From Ammoniphilus sp. CFH 90114 (GTDB lineage Bacteria > Bacillota > Bacilli > Aneurinibacillales > RAOX-1): 64,000 nt of DNA. Of the stretch, positions 24,965-33,034 are shown piece after piece (position 1 is the first letter of the stretch; every line of letters starts with the position of its first letter). The notes below the pieces were generated by a model, which was not told where the DNA came from, did not search any database, and worked only from the letters and a program-made list of their open reading frames with translations. The stretch lies in contig NZ_SDLI01000001.1 of assembly GCF_004123195.1 (NCBI RefSeq), positions 298,133-362,132 of the forward strand, given 5' to 3'. The position numbers were made by a program, and so were the translations under genes.

Positions 24965-25738
24965 ATGCTTAAGATACTAGTTACGAATGATGATGGCATA
25001 CACGCTCTGGGAATTAAAACTTTGGTGGAAAGTATTTGCGATTGGGCAACTATTTATATTTCAGCCCCTAGTGAAGAACGAAGTGCAGTTGGTCATGGGA
25101 TAACGGTTCGCCAACCTTTAATGGCAGAGGAATTTGACTTTTATGGTATGAAACAAGTAAAAGCATGGAGTGTGAACGGCAATCCGGCTGATTGTGTGAA
25201 GCTTGCATTGCACGTGCTACTAGATGAAAAACCAGATCTCGTTCTCTCAGGGATTAATGCCGGTCTTAATCTTGGCAAGGATATCTACTATTCAGGAACC
25301 GTAAGTGCAGCTCGTGAAGGAGTGATCCATGGTATCCCGTCTATAGCCCTATCCTATGATAATCACTTCCATCCCCAGGATTTCGGTGAGGTAACTGAAA
25401 TCTTGAAACCGTGGCTTCGAAAAGTGAAACCGATGAAGATTCCATCAGATGTATTTTTGAATGTCAATGTTCCACATGTGAAGACATATGAATTAAAGGG
25501 GATCATCCCTGTTCCACTAGACCTTCATCACTACTCAGATCAAATTGACCGCAAACCATCGGAAAAAGGGGATGAATTCTGGATTCAACGGAACTATGAT
25601 AGAAAACTTATGGAGCAAAGTGACCGAGATATGCTATCTAAGGGATATGTAACCGTTACACCTGTCCATATTGACGCAACAGATACTCTGTTCATGCAGG
25701 AGCTTAGGAATTGGAGTTGGGGAGAACGTGATGAATAA
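24965..25738 (+). CDS. surE: 5'/3'-nucleotidase SurE
   Basis: A 257-residue metal-dependent nucleoside monophosphatase of the SurE family, linked to stationary-phase survival. The metal-binding NDDG is at residues 8-11, followed by SVNGNPADC, LSGINAG and the TVSAAREG box, all typical. Length matches the family. AGGGGG lies nine bases before the ATG. The next gene begins within its stop region (ATGAATAA), so the two are translationally coupled. Confidence 0.93.
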   Translation: MLKILVTNDDGIHALGIKTLVESICDWATIYISAPSEERSAVGHGITVRQPLMAEEFDFYGMKQVKAWSVNGNPADCVKLALHVLLDEKPDLVLSGINAGLNLGKDIYYSGTVSAAREGVIHGIPSIALSYDNHFHPQDFGEVTEILKPWLRKVKPMKIPSDVFLNVNVPHVKTYELKGIIPVPLDLHHYSDQIDRKPSEKGDEFWIQRNYDRKLMEQSDRDMLSKGYVTVTPVHIDATDTLFMQELRNWSWGERDE

Positions 25739-26744
25739 GTACGTCCCATTATCAGAAAAAACTATAGGAAACTTGCTTGAGACGGATGAATTTCGAGATC
25801 TATACGATACGGTGTGGGAACTAGGAGATCGATACTTTGTAAGACAAGATCTTTCAGGCAGAGTGGACTTTGTTATTGTGTTTCAAGATATTGAAGATTT
25901 TTCGAGGTCTTCTAGCTCCCAAGTTATGCTTGATTACAAGACCTATAAGGATCACTTTTATATTGTGATTTGGACGTTGACAGATCCGGAGAACCCGTTG
26001 GGTTTCCCTATAGGCTTCAATAGAAACAACCCAATGGAAATAGAGAAATTGCATGATCTATTATCTCAAGAGCAAATTTGGATTCATTATCTAGCTACGG
26101 AAGACGAAGATCTTATTCATATCTACTCTGAGGCTTATCTTTTTCCGAGTAATGAGCGAGGAGCTTGGTTGGATAAGATAAAGGAGCCATTATCCGGCGA
26201 GCAATTAGAGGATATTGATTCTTCAATATTAACCAAGGGGGCCTACCAGCTAACAGAAGCCCAGCTCTTGCAAGACGGGATCGGTTATTTACTTGATTAT
26301 TCAAGCCTTGTCACGAAGCACACTGAGGCGGGAGCAGAGGAAAGACTCATGTCATCTCTCCTCCAGGCCCTTACTCTTGTAAAGAATCACCCAAATCCAG
26401 CTGTTAGAGAATCTAGCTTCTTATTGTGGATTCGGGAAAAAAGAGAGTTCACTCAGAAAGGATCAGAAGCGCGATTGGTAACTGTGTTTATGAGTCCTTC
26501 GCTGCAAGAATTACTCGATCTCGTAAATGATCAACAAGCAGAAGAAAACCCACTTAGCTCCGTTCTATTAAGTATGCCAGAGTTTCTCATGACAGTGGAG
26601 GCACAACCAATCCAGGAAGGAGCGTATCCATTAGTTGAATATGCTGGGGGTGACATCATCCAACTAGAACTTAATGAACAGGTACAAGAAAGATTATCTG
26701 AGCTCTATGTATGGGGGGATGATAATCCCTATGCGAATAAGTAG
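25731..26744 (+). CDS. Hypothetical protein coupled to surE
   Basis: A 337-residue acidic protein. The ATG at 25731 overlaps the surE stop at 25736 and has GGGGAG seven bases upstream, a coupling arrangement; the longer frame from 25671 has no site. No signal peptide, membrane segment or Cys motif. The N-terminal 150 residues look like an alpha/beta fold with aromatic strands (FYIVIWTLTDP), the C-terminal half is mostly helical. Coupling suggests related function or matched dosage with SurE. Family not recognised. Confidence 0.65.
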   Translation: MNKYVPLSEKTIGNLLETDEFRDLYDTVWELGDRYFVRQDLSGRVDFVIVFQDIEDFSRSSSSQVMLDYKTYKDHFYIVIWTLTDPENPLGFPIGFNRNNPMEIEKLHDLLSQEQIWIHYLATEDEDLIHIYSEAYLFPSNERGAWLDKIKEPLSGEQLEDIDSSILTKGAYQLTEAQLLQDGIGYLLDYSSLVTKHTEAGAEERLMSSLLQALTLVKNHPNPAVRESSFLLWIREKREFTQKGSEARLVTVFMSPSLQELLDLVNDQQAEENPLSSVLLSMPEFLMTVEAQPIQEGAYPLVEYAGGDIIQLELNEQVQERLSELYVWGDDNPYANK

Positions 26745-26773
26745 CTTTTTTTGTAAAAAAGGAGGGAGAACAC

Positions 26774-27325
26774 GTGGGAAAGCCGAAACAAATCACGCCC
26801 AAAGATTTGGTTGCAGCAACCAAGCAACAGCTAATAAAAAAGGGACAAGGAAAGATCACCCTGAAAAATGTAGCTGAGGTTGCCGGTGTGACCCAAGGCG
26901 TTGTCTACTATCATTTTAAGACGAAGGATCAACTATTAATTGGTTTATTCGAAGAGTTTGAAGAACAGGAGCTGCAAGAACTGATCAAGTTTAAAAATGA
27001 GCGGAAAGAAAAGGCATCTAGTGAGGTGCTGAAGGCGTACTTGTCAGAAGAAATGTATAAAGCTCAGGTTTCATCAGAACAGCAGCAGCTTCTCTTAGAA
27101 TTAGCGGCACTCGCCCTCCATCAAAAAGAGATGAAGAATCTCTTTGGACAAGCAATACATAAAAAAGCTGGGGAATTATCGGAACTAGCTGGTGGAAGTC
27201 AAGCTTTAGGACGATTAATTATGGCTATTTCTACAGGATTAGCCTTTCAAGCTTTATTCGATCCTTCCTTTAATAAAAAGGAAGCGTACGAATTAGCAAA
27301 AGAATGGATTACTAGGCAGGGATAA
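26774..27325 (+). CDS. TetR/AcrR-family regulator
   Basis: A 183-residue TetR regulator: the helix-turn-helix reads ITLKNVAEVAGVTQGVVYYHFKTK (as two parts, about residues 28-50), followed by a ligand domain of helices. It starts with GTG at 26774 behind AGGAGGGAG. Only 29 bases separate it from the surE-coupled gene, so it may belong to that operon. Target genes and ligand are unknown; no exporter is next to it. Confidence 0.88.
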   Translation: MGKPKQITPKDLVAATKQQLIKKGQGKITLKNVAEVAGVTQGVVYYHFKTKDQLLIGLFEEFEEQELQELIKFKNERKEKASSEVLKAYLSEEMYKAQVSSEQQQLLLELAALALHQKEMKNLFGQAIHKKAGELSELAGGSQALGRLIMAISTGLAFQALFDPSFNKKEAYELAKEWITRQG

Positions 27326-27333
27326 GAATAAAT

Positions 27334-27381
27334 CCTTAAGGCTGGCTAAAAATATGTGTGTTGGATCCTTAAGCCTTAAGG
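27334..27381 (+). repeat. CCTTAAGG repeats around a ribosome binding site
   Basis: CCTTAAGGC at 27334-27342 faces GCCTTAAGG at 27373-27381, with another CCTTAAG at 27367-27373. The last copy overlaps the AAGGAGG of the zinc-ribbon gene, so an RNA hairpin could hide that site. Confidence 0.5.
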
Positions 27382-27390
27382 AGGAAGTTT

Positions 27391-27654
27391 ATGACTTTTA
27401 TATGCCCATTATGCAATGGTATTGAGATCGAGTTATATGCACTTAACTGTCCAACATGCAATAATAAGATGGTGGATAGCGGAAGGGTTATGGATTATTT
27501 TGATGATTACAGTGCCTATTTAGAAATTGAGGGTATGAAAAAATTTGACGGCATAGAAGACGATGCAAAAAACCATCAATGCCCACATCTTTTCGTTTGT
27601 CCGTCTTGTGGTCATGATAAGAACCAAATGATAAGTGAAGTTTATATTTCTTAA
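27391..27654 (+). CDS. Small zinc-ribbon-like protein, 87 residues
   Basis: Two pairs of CxxC motifs: CPLC...CPTC at residues 5-22 and C-P-H...CPSC at about 64-73. The first set has standard zinc-ribbon spacing. The middle is acidic and aromatic (MDYFDDYSAYLEIEG). AAGGAGG is seven bases before the ATG. Likely a zinc-binding cytoplasmic protein; function unknown. Confidence 0.7.
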   Translation: MTFICPLCNGIEIELYALNCPTCNNKMVDSGRVMDYFDDYSAYLEIEGMKKFDGIEDDAKNHQCPHLFVCPSCGHDKNQMISEVYIS

Positions 27655-27656
27655 GG

Positions 27657-27689
27657 CCTCTCGATCAACATTCGAGGGGTTGTTTTTTT
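27657..27689 (+). terminator. Intrinsic terminator
   Basis: CCTCTCGA, 7-base loop, TCGAGGGG, then T-run; it also overlaps the end of the convergent acetyltransferase gene. Confidence 0.75.
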
Positions 27690-28149
27690 AGCATGCGTCA
27701 TTACAAAGCAGGGGTTTCATTTGATTCCATTTTACTTTAAATAATTGCTTGTTTTTTGCACCATAGCCCATCATCCAAAAACCATAATCCTCATATAGGA
27801 AGGTAGAGAAATGCATCTTCTGCCAAAACTGCATATTTTCCGGTGCGCTTTCTAGGAGAATAGAATAGTGGTGGTCTTTAGCATAAAGCTTTAACAGATT
27901 AACGATCTCTTCTCCAATGCCGTGGGCCCGATAGAGATGTGGGATTCGTATTAATCCAAGATAAATGGCTTCATGAAGGTTATCTACATTAAAGTCCAGC
28001 ATCACATTATCCTCAGCCATACCCGCGTCCCTCATGGTCTCGTTCCAACGAAAGAGATGTCTATCGCCATGTTCTATCTCATAGGTGTAATAAATGTTGT
28101 GCTTCAAAAAGATGTCCCTTATTTGTGTAATGAGTTCATGTATCATCAT
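27688..28149 (-). CDS. GNAT-family N-acetyltransferase
   Basis: A 153-residue protein with the GNAT fold: the acetyl-CoA-binding loop is read at LYRAHGIGEEIVNLL (R-x-x-G-I-G variant, about residues 73-87) after strand IYLGLIRIP, and the closing ENMQFWQKMHF is typical of motif B. The usual Q/R-x-x-G-x-G/A is slightly altered. GGGGTG precedes a cluster of starts (GTG 28155, ATG 28149, ATG 28146). Substrate unknown. Confidence 0.75.
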   Translation of the reverse strand: MMIHELITQIRDIFLKHNIYYTYEIEHGDRHLFRWNETMRDAGMAEDNVMLDFNVDNLHEAIYLGLIRIPHLYRAHGIGEEIVNLLKLYAKDHHYSILLESAPENMQFWQKMHFSTFLYEDYGFWMMGYGAKNKQLFKVKWNQMKPLLCNDAC

Positions 28150-28309
28150 TGTCACCCCGTGAGGATCATTCTACTTGCATTGTATAGCATTTTTCATGGT
28201 TTGAACTTCGTAAGTTGTGTCGATATCTCTACAAAATACAATTTCCCTTTGTTAAACCTTTAACCTGCTGTATCATAGAATAACTTATAAATATGATTGA
28301 GGGGGCCAT

Positions 28310-29083
28310 ATGGACCAGAGTTATGAACTTTACGCGGTTTACCGCTTGATTCAACGCTATGATTATGATGGAGCTACGGAAATTCTTGAAAATATCCTGC
28401 ACCTGCAAAATACATCTTTTTATACCCTTGTCCTAAGTTGTCAACGAGCTGTTAATTTCAATTTTTTAGAGGCAAAAAAGCTAACTGATTTGATTCCACA
28501 GTCAGTCTCGTCCGCTTATCCAAGTATACATACATACATTCAGGAATTACCTTTGCTTATCAAAGGAGATCCTCATCCCATATTCAATGAATTAATGGAT
28601 CAACTCGTGATCCAGTTAGAAAGGGAGGCATATACCGATTTTCTCGGACGTATCTTCCAACTGCGTGAGCTGCTCTATAAATACGCTGTTATTGAATTTA
28701 AGTTAAGACAAGAGTACTCGTTGAGAGATAGAATTTATCAAAAGAAAGCCTTTGAACATCAATTCAAGATTTATCGTGGATTGCTTAATGGAATTAAAGA
28801 GATTTTGATCCAGGGAGGTGGAAGATGGAAAAAAATCGTAGATGTCTTATCAGGGAAGAAGATGGGAGACTTGATGGATATTCGACATCGGACCATCGTC
28901 GCTCACGGGATCGAAACCGCTACATTAAATGATATTGAGCGAATTTATGGATCAACAGAGGAAATCCTAGAAGACTTAGCGAGAGTATTTCAATGGTTAA
29001 ACATTCCGATGAGGAACCACAAATATAAGGCGATTAACCTTGATTTAGAAAAGATGTTTACTTCTTTAGCAAAAGACACATAG
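28310..29083 (+). CDS. Orphan HEPN-domain protein, Csm6/Cas02710-like HEPN region
   Basis: A 257-residue helical protein. Near the C-terminus stands IRHRTIVAHG with Arg194 and His199 in the R-x4-H arrangement that forms the RNase site of HEPN domains. The N-terminal YDYDGATEIL segment and the overall helical plan recall the HEPN half of Csm6/Cas02710 proteins, but there is no Rossmann-like CARF sensor domain and no CRISPR array in the window. GAGGGGG lies five bases before the ATG. An RNase toxin or regulator is an inference; a non-catalytic HEPN protein is the alternative. Confidence 0.6.
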   Translation: MDQSYELYAVYRLIQRYDYDGATEILENILHLQNTSFYTLVLSCQRAVNFNFLEAKKLTDLIPQSVSSAYPSIHTYIQELPLLIKGDPHPIFNELMDQLVIQLEREAYTDFLGRIFQLRELLYKYAVIEFKLRQEYSLRDRIYQKKAFEHQFKIYRGLLNGIKEILIQGGGRWKKIVDVLSGKKMGDLMDIRHRTIVAHGIETATLNDIERIYGSTEEILEDLARVFQWLNIPMRNHKYKAINLDLEKMFTSLAKDT

Positions 29084-29127
29084 AAATTGAAGGGATCGCC
29101 AACTCTAATCTGTAGGGAGGCGATCAG

Positions 29128-29295
29128 ATGACGAACCGTGAAGAAAAAAAGGAAATGCCAGACTTTAATGAACTAACGGATCGGATTATTCAAGAGACAC
29201 CCAAGGGCCCGTTCATTGGGGTAAAGACGAATCTTGATCCTGAGGACCCGGAGAAGTTTAATCCGTATCGTCCTGGAGAAGAAGCGCGTTCATGA
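29128..29295 (+). CDS. Micro-protein, 55 residues
   Basis: MTNREEKKEMPDFNELTDR at its start, then a Pro/Gly-rich acidic tail. AGGGAGG lies seven bases before the ATG at 29128, and codon use is like that of its neighbours. It is hydrophilic with no Cys or membrane segment. It lies 45 bases after the HEPN gene and 50 before another micro-ORF, so the three could form one transcript that ends at 29570. Family not recognised. Confidence 0.6.
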   Translation: MTNREEKKEMPDFNELTDRIIQETPKGPFIGVKTNLDPEDPEKFNPYRPGEEARS

Positions 29296-29345
29296 TAGTT
29301 TCTCCGTCCTAGGAGATTCTAATAAAGGAAAGGAGGAATGTGCCA

Positions 29346-29504
29346 ATGAGTGGATGGGACTTTCCGAAGTCTTCTCGTGAGGGTAGTTATCCTGAATCTT
29401 TAGGGACTTCACTAAATCCTTTGCTTGAACAAATAAATAAGAATGGTCAGTCCATTACAAGCCTTGATGACAGTTGGGAGCAAGGTCTTGATTATGGAGA
29501 GTAG
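29346..29504 (+). CDS. Micro-protein, 52 residues
   Basis: Begins MSGWDFPKSSREGSYPE and ends in an acidic stretch. AAAGGAGG lies ten bases before the ATG at 29346; an ATG eight bases earlier stops after three codons. Ser/Gly/Asn-rich, probably unstructured. Transcribed with the preceding micro-ORF and followed by a terminator. Function unknown. Confidence 0.55.
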   Translation: MSGWDFPKSSREGSYPESLGTSLNPLLEQINKNGQSITSLDDSWEQGLDYGE

Positions 29505-29525
29505 ACAATGAGATTTCTTTTTTTT

Positions 29526-29570
29526 CCACGAAGTGGTATAATGATCCAAACACACTTCGTGGTTTTTTTT
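29526..29570 (+). terminator. Intrinsic terminator with a promoter-like -10 in its loop
   Basis: CCACGAAGTG and CACTTCGTGG (ten base pairs) then eight T. The 17-base loop region holds GGTATAAT; with the arm base it reads TGGTATAAT (29534-29542), an extended -10 that may start the fabI transcript. Confidence 0.8.
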
Positions 29571-29627
29571 CTGTCCATTTACCGTTTAACAATATGGACA
29601 GGTGAAACAGACAGGAGGACTTATCCT

Positions 29628-30404
29628 ATGAGTCAATGGTTAGCAGGCAAGAATTATATCATTATGGGCGTAGCCAATAAAAGAAGTATTGCTTGGGGTA
29701 TTGCTCAATCCCTACATCAAGCGGGAGCCAACCTTATCTTCACTTATCAGGGTGAGCGCTTGAAGAAGAATGTCGAAGAATTGGTGGACACGCTTAATCC
29801 CGAGAGGAAGATTCTTATATCCTGTGATGTCACGAATGATCAGGATATTGAACAAGCCTTCAATCAGATTAAGGAAGAAGTCGGTGTTGTACACGGCTTG
29901 GCCCATTGTATCGCTTTTGCGAAAACAGAAGAACTAGAAGGTGATTTTGTCGATACTTCTAGAGAGGGCTATGCGCTTGCGCAAGATATTAGCGCCTTTT
30001 CTCTAGTGGCAGTTTCTAGAGCTGTTAAAGGACTTATGACAGAAGGCGGAAGCATTATCACCCTGACCTACCTTGGTGGTGAGCGTGTTATTCAGAATTA
30101 CAATGTGATGGGAGTAGCTAAGGCGGCACTTGATGCGTCTGTAAAATACCTAGCAGCTGATTTAGGTAAGCATAACATTCGAGTGAATGCTATTTCTGCT
30201 GGACCTATTAGAACATTGGCCGCTAAGGGGATCGGCAATTTTAATCAAATTCTAAACATCATCGAAGAGAAATCACCTATGCGTCGAACTGTTGATCAGT
30301 CCGAAGTGGGAGATACGGCTTTATTCTTAATGAGTCATTTATCACGAGGCATTACTGGGGAAGTTATTCACGTTGATGCTGGTTATCATATATTAGGATA
30401 CTAA
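29628..30404 (+). CDS. fabI: Enoyl-[acyl-carrier-protein] reductase FabI
   Basis: A 258-residue NADH/NADPH-dependent reductase doing the last step of each fatty-acid elongation cycle. It is a short-chain dehydrogenase of the FabI type: GVANKRSIAWGIA cofactor loop (residues 14-26), Tyr148, Tyr158 and Lys165 of the Y-x6-K active site in YNVMGVAK, and DAGYHI at the end. ACAGGAGG eight or nine bases before 29628 sets the start, although the frame is open 120 bases further up. Same length as B. subtilis FabI. No FapR-type palindrome is seen upstream. Confidence 0.94.
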   Translation: MSQWLAGKNYIIMGVANKRSIAWGIAQSLHQAGANLIFTYQGERLKKNVEELVDTLNPERKILISCDVTNDQDIEQAFNQIKEEVGVVHGLAHCIAFAKTEELEGDFVDTSREGYALAQDISAFSLVAVSRAVKGLMTEGGSIITLTYLGGERVIQNYNVMGVAKAALDASVKYLAADLGKHNIRVNAISAGPIRTLAAKGIGNFNQILNIIEEKSPMRRTVDQSEVGDTALFLMSHLSRGITGEVIHVDAGYHILGY

Positions 30405-30468
30405 TGGAGTAGATAAGAAGGCAAACCCTGAGGGGTTGTCCATTCGTCACAAGTAAACTTGTATGAGT

Positions 30469-30503
30469 AAAGCTTCCTCGAAGTGTTCGAAGAAGCTTTT
30501 TTC
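30469..30503. terminator. Bidirectional terminator
   Basis: AAAGCTTC plus TCGAA pair with TTCGA plus GAAGCTTT; T-run follows. Between fabI and a convergent gene. Confidence 0.85.
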
Positions 30504-30516
30504 TTTAGGTGATTGT

Positions 30517-30936
30517 TTATTTCTGGACTTGCAGGTAATCTGCAATCTCAGCTATTTTGCTTTGTACAGCACTAAGGATAGATTCAGGAATCTTCAGTGA
30601 TGGTTTAAGTTTGTGAGTACGACCATCCTTCTTCAACAGGGGTTTGCCTATCCGTACCATAAAAGGACTAGATGAAGAAGACGATTCCAGGCGAGTTGGA
30701 ATGATTAGGGTATACATACTTTGTGTGGCCGAGTCCTGAATGTTTAGTTGGTAGGTGACGGCATCGACCTTACCGCACCGCTTGAAGCCCTGTTGGGTCA
30801 GAGTAGAGTCAACCAGAGTAAACGTTTGCACGACACCATTCAAGGATTTATCCTTCAATTGCACAAGTGTTCCTCCCTTTTTCATATCGATTGGAACCCA
30901 AGAGGAAGGGTAACCTTCCACAGATAGTGAAATCAT
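30517..30936 (-). CDS. Hypothetical protein, about 139 residues
   Basis: The open frame runs up to 31050, but the region above 30996 overlaps the PHP gene on the other strand, so a shorter protein is likely. I chose ATG at 30936 (MISLSVEGYPS), although no ribosome site precedes it. The protein is beta-rich with a Ser run (residues about 88-93) and a helical C-terminus. Family not recognised; the start is uncertain. Confidence 0.5.
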   Translation of the reverse strand: MISLSVEGYPSSWVPIDMKKGGTLVQLKDKSLNGVVQTFTLVDSTLTQQGFKRCGKVDAVTYQLNIQDSATQSMYTLIIPTRLESSSSSSPFMVRIGKPLLKKDGRTHKLKPSLKIPESILSAVQSKIAEIADYLQVQK

Positions 30937-30996
30937 ATGAGCTATAGGGAAGAAAAAGAATAAGTTTTTAAAATATCTTGGAAGTGGAGTGAGAAA

Positions 30997-31836
30997 ATGG
31001 TCGATCTTCATTCGCATACTACAGCATCCGACGGTACCTATGAGCCCCATCAGAGTATACGCAGAGCTAAAGAAAAAGGACTAAGAGCATTGGCTATTAC
31101 TGATCATGATACGGTTGCTGGAATTAAGGAGGCATTAGAGGCTTCAGAAAGATATGGGGTTGAAGTCGTTCCTGGAATAGAAATTAGCACGGTGGACCAG
31201 GGGCAAGACATTCATGTCTTAGGCTATTATATTAATTATCAAGATCCCTTGTTTCTTTCACGACTTGAATCGTTACGGAATGTAAGAGATAAACGAAACG
31301 AGATGATTATTGAGAATCTGCAACATCTTGGAATCGATATCACTTTAGAAGAAGTGAGCAGTAGAAGAAAAATGGATGAGGGGAACATTGGGCGTCCTCA
31401 TATTGCTGAAGTGTTGATGGGAAAAGGTATTGTATCCTCTATGGAAGAAGCCTTTCGAGAATATCTTGGGAAGACGGGAAAGGCTTATGCTAATCCTCCG
31501 CGGATCACTCCTGAAGATGCGGTGGATTGGATTAAGGAAGCAGGGGGAGTCCCTGTCTTAGCTCATCCTGGCTTGTATGGAGATGATAACTTAGTCCATC
31601 GGCTAATCGGCTACGGTATAGAAGGTATTGAAGCCTATCATACTGATCATAGTCCTGAACAAGAAAGTCGATATAGTTTGTGGGCTAAGCAACATGGTCT
31701 TATTGAGACTGCGGGGTCTGACTTTCATGGCGAACGGAATGGAGTGATCTTCCACGGAGATTTAGGGACAAGAAGAACCAGCTACGAGACCGTAGAAAAA
31801 CTGAAAAGTAAGGCAGAAAAAAGAGCTGAAGGTTAA
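30997..31836 (+). CDS. PHP-domain phosphoesterase (YciV/TrpH type)
   Basis: A 279-residue PHP-domain protein with the metal ligands of this family: DLHSHTTASDG (residues 3-13), ITDHDT (about 39-44), E in GIEIS, LAHPG, and SDFHG near the end. The YciV/RNase AM group removes nucleotides from 5' ends of rRNA fragments or hydrolyses 3',5'-bisphosphonucleotides. GTGGAGTGAG precedes the ATG. Its stop overlaps the stop of the convergent yjcF-like gene by four bases. Confidence 0.88.
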   Translation: MVDLHSHTTASDGTYEPHQSIRRAKEKGLRALAITDHDTVAGIKEALEASERYGVEVVPGIEISTVDQGQDIHVLGYYINYQDPLFLSRLESLRNVRDKRNEMIIENLQHLGIDITLEEVSSRRKMDEGNIGRPHIAEVLMGKGIVSSMEEAFREYLGKTGKAYANPPRITPEDAVDWIKEAGGVPVLAHPGLYGDDNLVHRLIGYGIEGIEAYHTDHSPEQESRYSLWAKQHGLIETAGSDFHGERNGVIFHGDLGTRRTSYETVEKLKSKAEKRAEG

Positions 31837-32309
31837 TCCTCCAGCTTTTTTTCCATAGAAATATGTTCGATATTTGCTTCGAGAAAGACTTCTCCCACTG
31901 GAGTATATCCTAAACGTTGATAAAATGGTGCTGCATGCAGTTGAGCATTTATTAATAGGGTGTGAAAATTCTCTTTTCTAGCTTGGTCCTCTAAAGCGTT
32001 CATCAGTAGGGCACCAATGCCTTGGCCCCTCGCCTCTTTTAGAACAGCTACTCTCTCTACTTTTCCCACATGCAGGCTGGAATAAGGCCTAAGTCTGGCT
32101 GCTCCTTGAGGCAGATTCTTGAAGTATGCCACAAAATGAAGGGTTTGCTTGACTTCATCTAGAGCATCATACTCTAATTCTGCTGGAACGTTCTGTTCTT
32201 CAACGAAAACCAGACTTCTCACAGCACGGCAATGTTCCTTTTCTTCAGCAGTACTAACTTTTTTTACGGTTACTTTTTCCCTAAGAGAAAGGTTTGATGA
32301 GTGGTCCAT
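31833..32309 (-). CDS. yjcF: GNAT-family N-acetyltransferase, YjcF-like
   Basis: A 158-residue GNAT protein. The acetyl-CoA loop EARGQGIGALLMNALE (about residues 92-107) is textbook, and VRSLVFVEEQNVP near the N-terminus is characteristic of the YjcF/ElaA group. AGGTGAT lies eight bases before the ATG. It overlaps the yjcG-like gene upstream by 40 bases, as part of the conserved yjcG-yjcF pair of Bacillales. Substrate unknown. Confidence 0.85.
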   Translation of the reverse strand: MDHSSNLSLREKVTVKKVSTAEEKEHCRAVRSLVFVEEQNVPAELEYDALDEVKQTLHFVAYFKNLPQGAARLRPYSSLHVGKVERVAVLKEARGQGIGALLMNALEDQARKENFHTLLINAQLHAAPFYQRLGYTPVGEVFLEANIEHISMEKKLED

Positions 32310-32782
32310 GTTTTATCACCTAGTTGATATAGTAAGGATATTCGGTCAATTTGGCTATGCAAATTCAAGTTAATCATTTTTAAGCGGCCATACACATCGT
32401 GAAACTCGTCTTCGTTCATATCCTGACCGATGGTAAGGTGAGGTAGGAAAACATATTTCTCGTCCCGCCCTAAAGCTCCTTCACTTAAAAGTTGATGCAA
32501 GGAAGTTAAGGGAGTGGGGTCTTGTACACCAAAATAAATAACTGGGTTTGTTGGATAGAAAGTCTTGATCTTATGGAATGTAAGCTCAAAAGGCTCCGTT
32601 TCTCTAGCAACATTCTCTATATGCGTAACAATTTCAGGAATTTCTTGCTCTGTTGCCTCAAAAGGCCACTTTAACTTCATATGAGGTTGAATGAGGGCAT
32701 AATGAGAGTCATATCTTTTCCGGTAAGAATTAGCACGTTCTTGAACTTCATGGCCAGGAAAAATGGCAATGGTGTACTTCAT
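32270..32782 (-). CDS. yjcG: 2H-phosphoesterase-like protein, YjcG type
   Basis: A 170-residue protein of the 2'-5' RNA ligase/2H phosphoesterase fold. MKYTIAIFPG at the start and ANSYRKRYD at 17-25 match B. subtilis YjcG closely. The second H-x-T/S motif is intact (His115-Leu-Thr-Ile), but the first reads His34-Met-Lys-Leu, with Lys where Thr or Ser is usual. Ribosome site GAGGAG eight bases before 32782 sets the start; GTG and ATG codons just upstream are too close to it. Physiological substrate unknown. Confidence 0.85.
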   Translation of the reverse strand: MKYTIAIFPGHEVQERANSYRKRYDSHYALIQPHMKLKWPFEATEQEIPEIVTHIENVARETEPFELTFHKIKTFYPTNPVIYFGVQDPTPLTSLHQLLSEGALGRDEKYVFLPHLTIGQDMNEDEFHDVYGRLKMINLNLHSQIDRISLLYQLGDKTWTTHQTFLLGKK

Positions 32783-33034
32783 CTTCATCACTCCTCTGAA
32801 TAGTTATTCTTATTTTAACATGTCTTGTTATCGTTTTCCTATTTCGAATGTGTAATTTTTCATTCTATACAACCGGAAGTAAGGGATGGTGCTATACATT
32901 CCTGTTGTATCATAGAATGATTTATGAACCATAAAATATGAGAATCTCAGATCATTTCACTTTTTATGATATCCTATAATTACAGAACTCAGGAATAGTT
33001 CAGGATAATCGCGAAAAAAGAGGGGAGATTTCTT

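Noticed and set aside
28310-29083. CRISPR-associated Csm6
   Set aside because: No CARF domain, no cas genes and no repeat array in the window; only the HEPN part is similar.
30937-31050. Longer N-terminus for the 139-residue minus-strand protein
   Set aside because: This part overlaps the well-supported start of the PHP gene and has no ribosome site.
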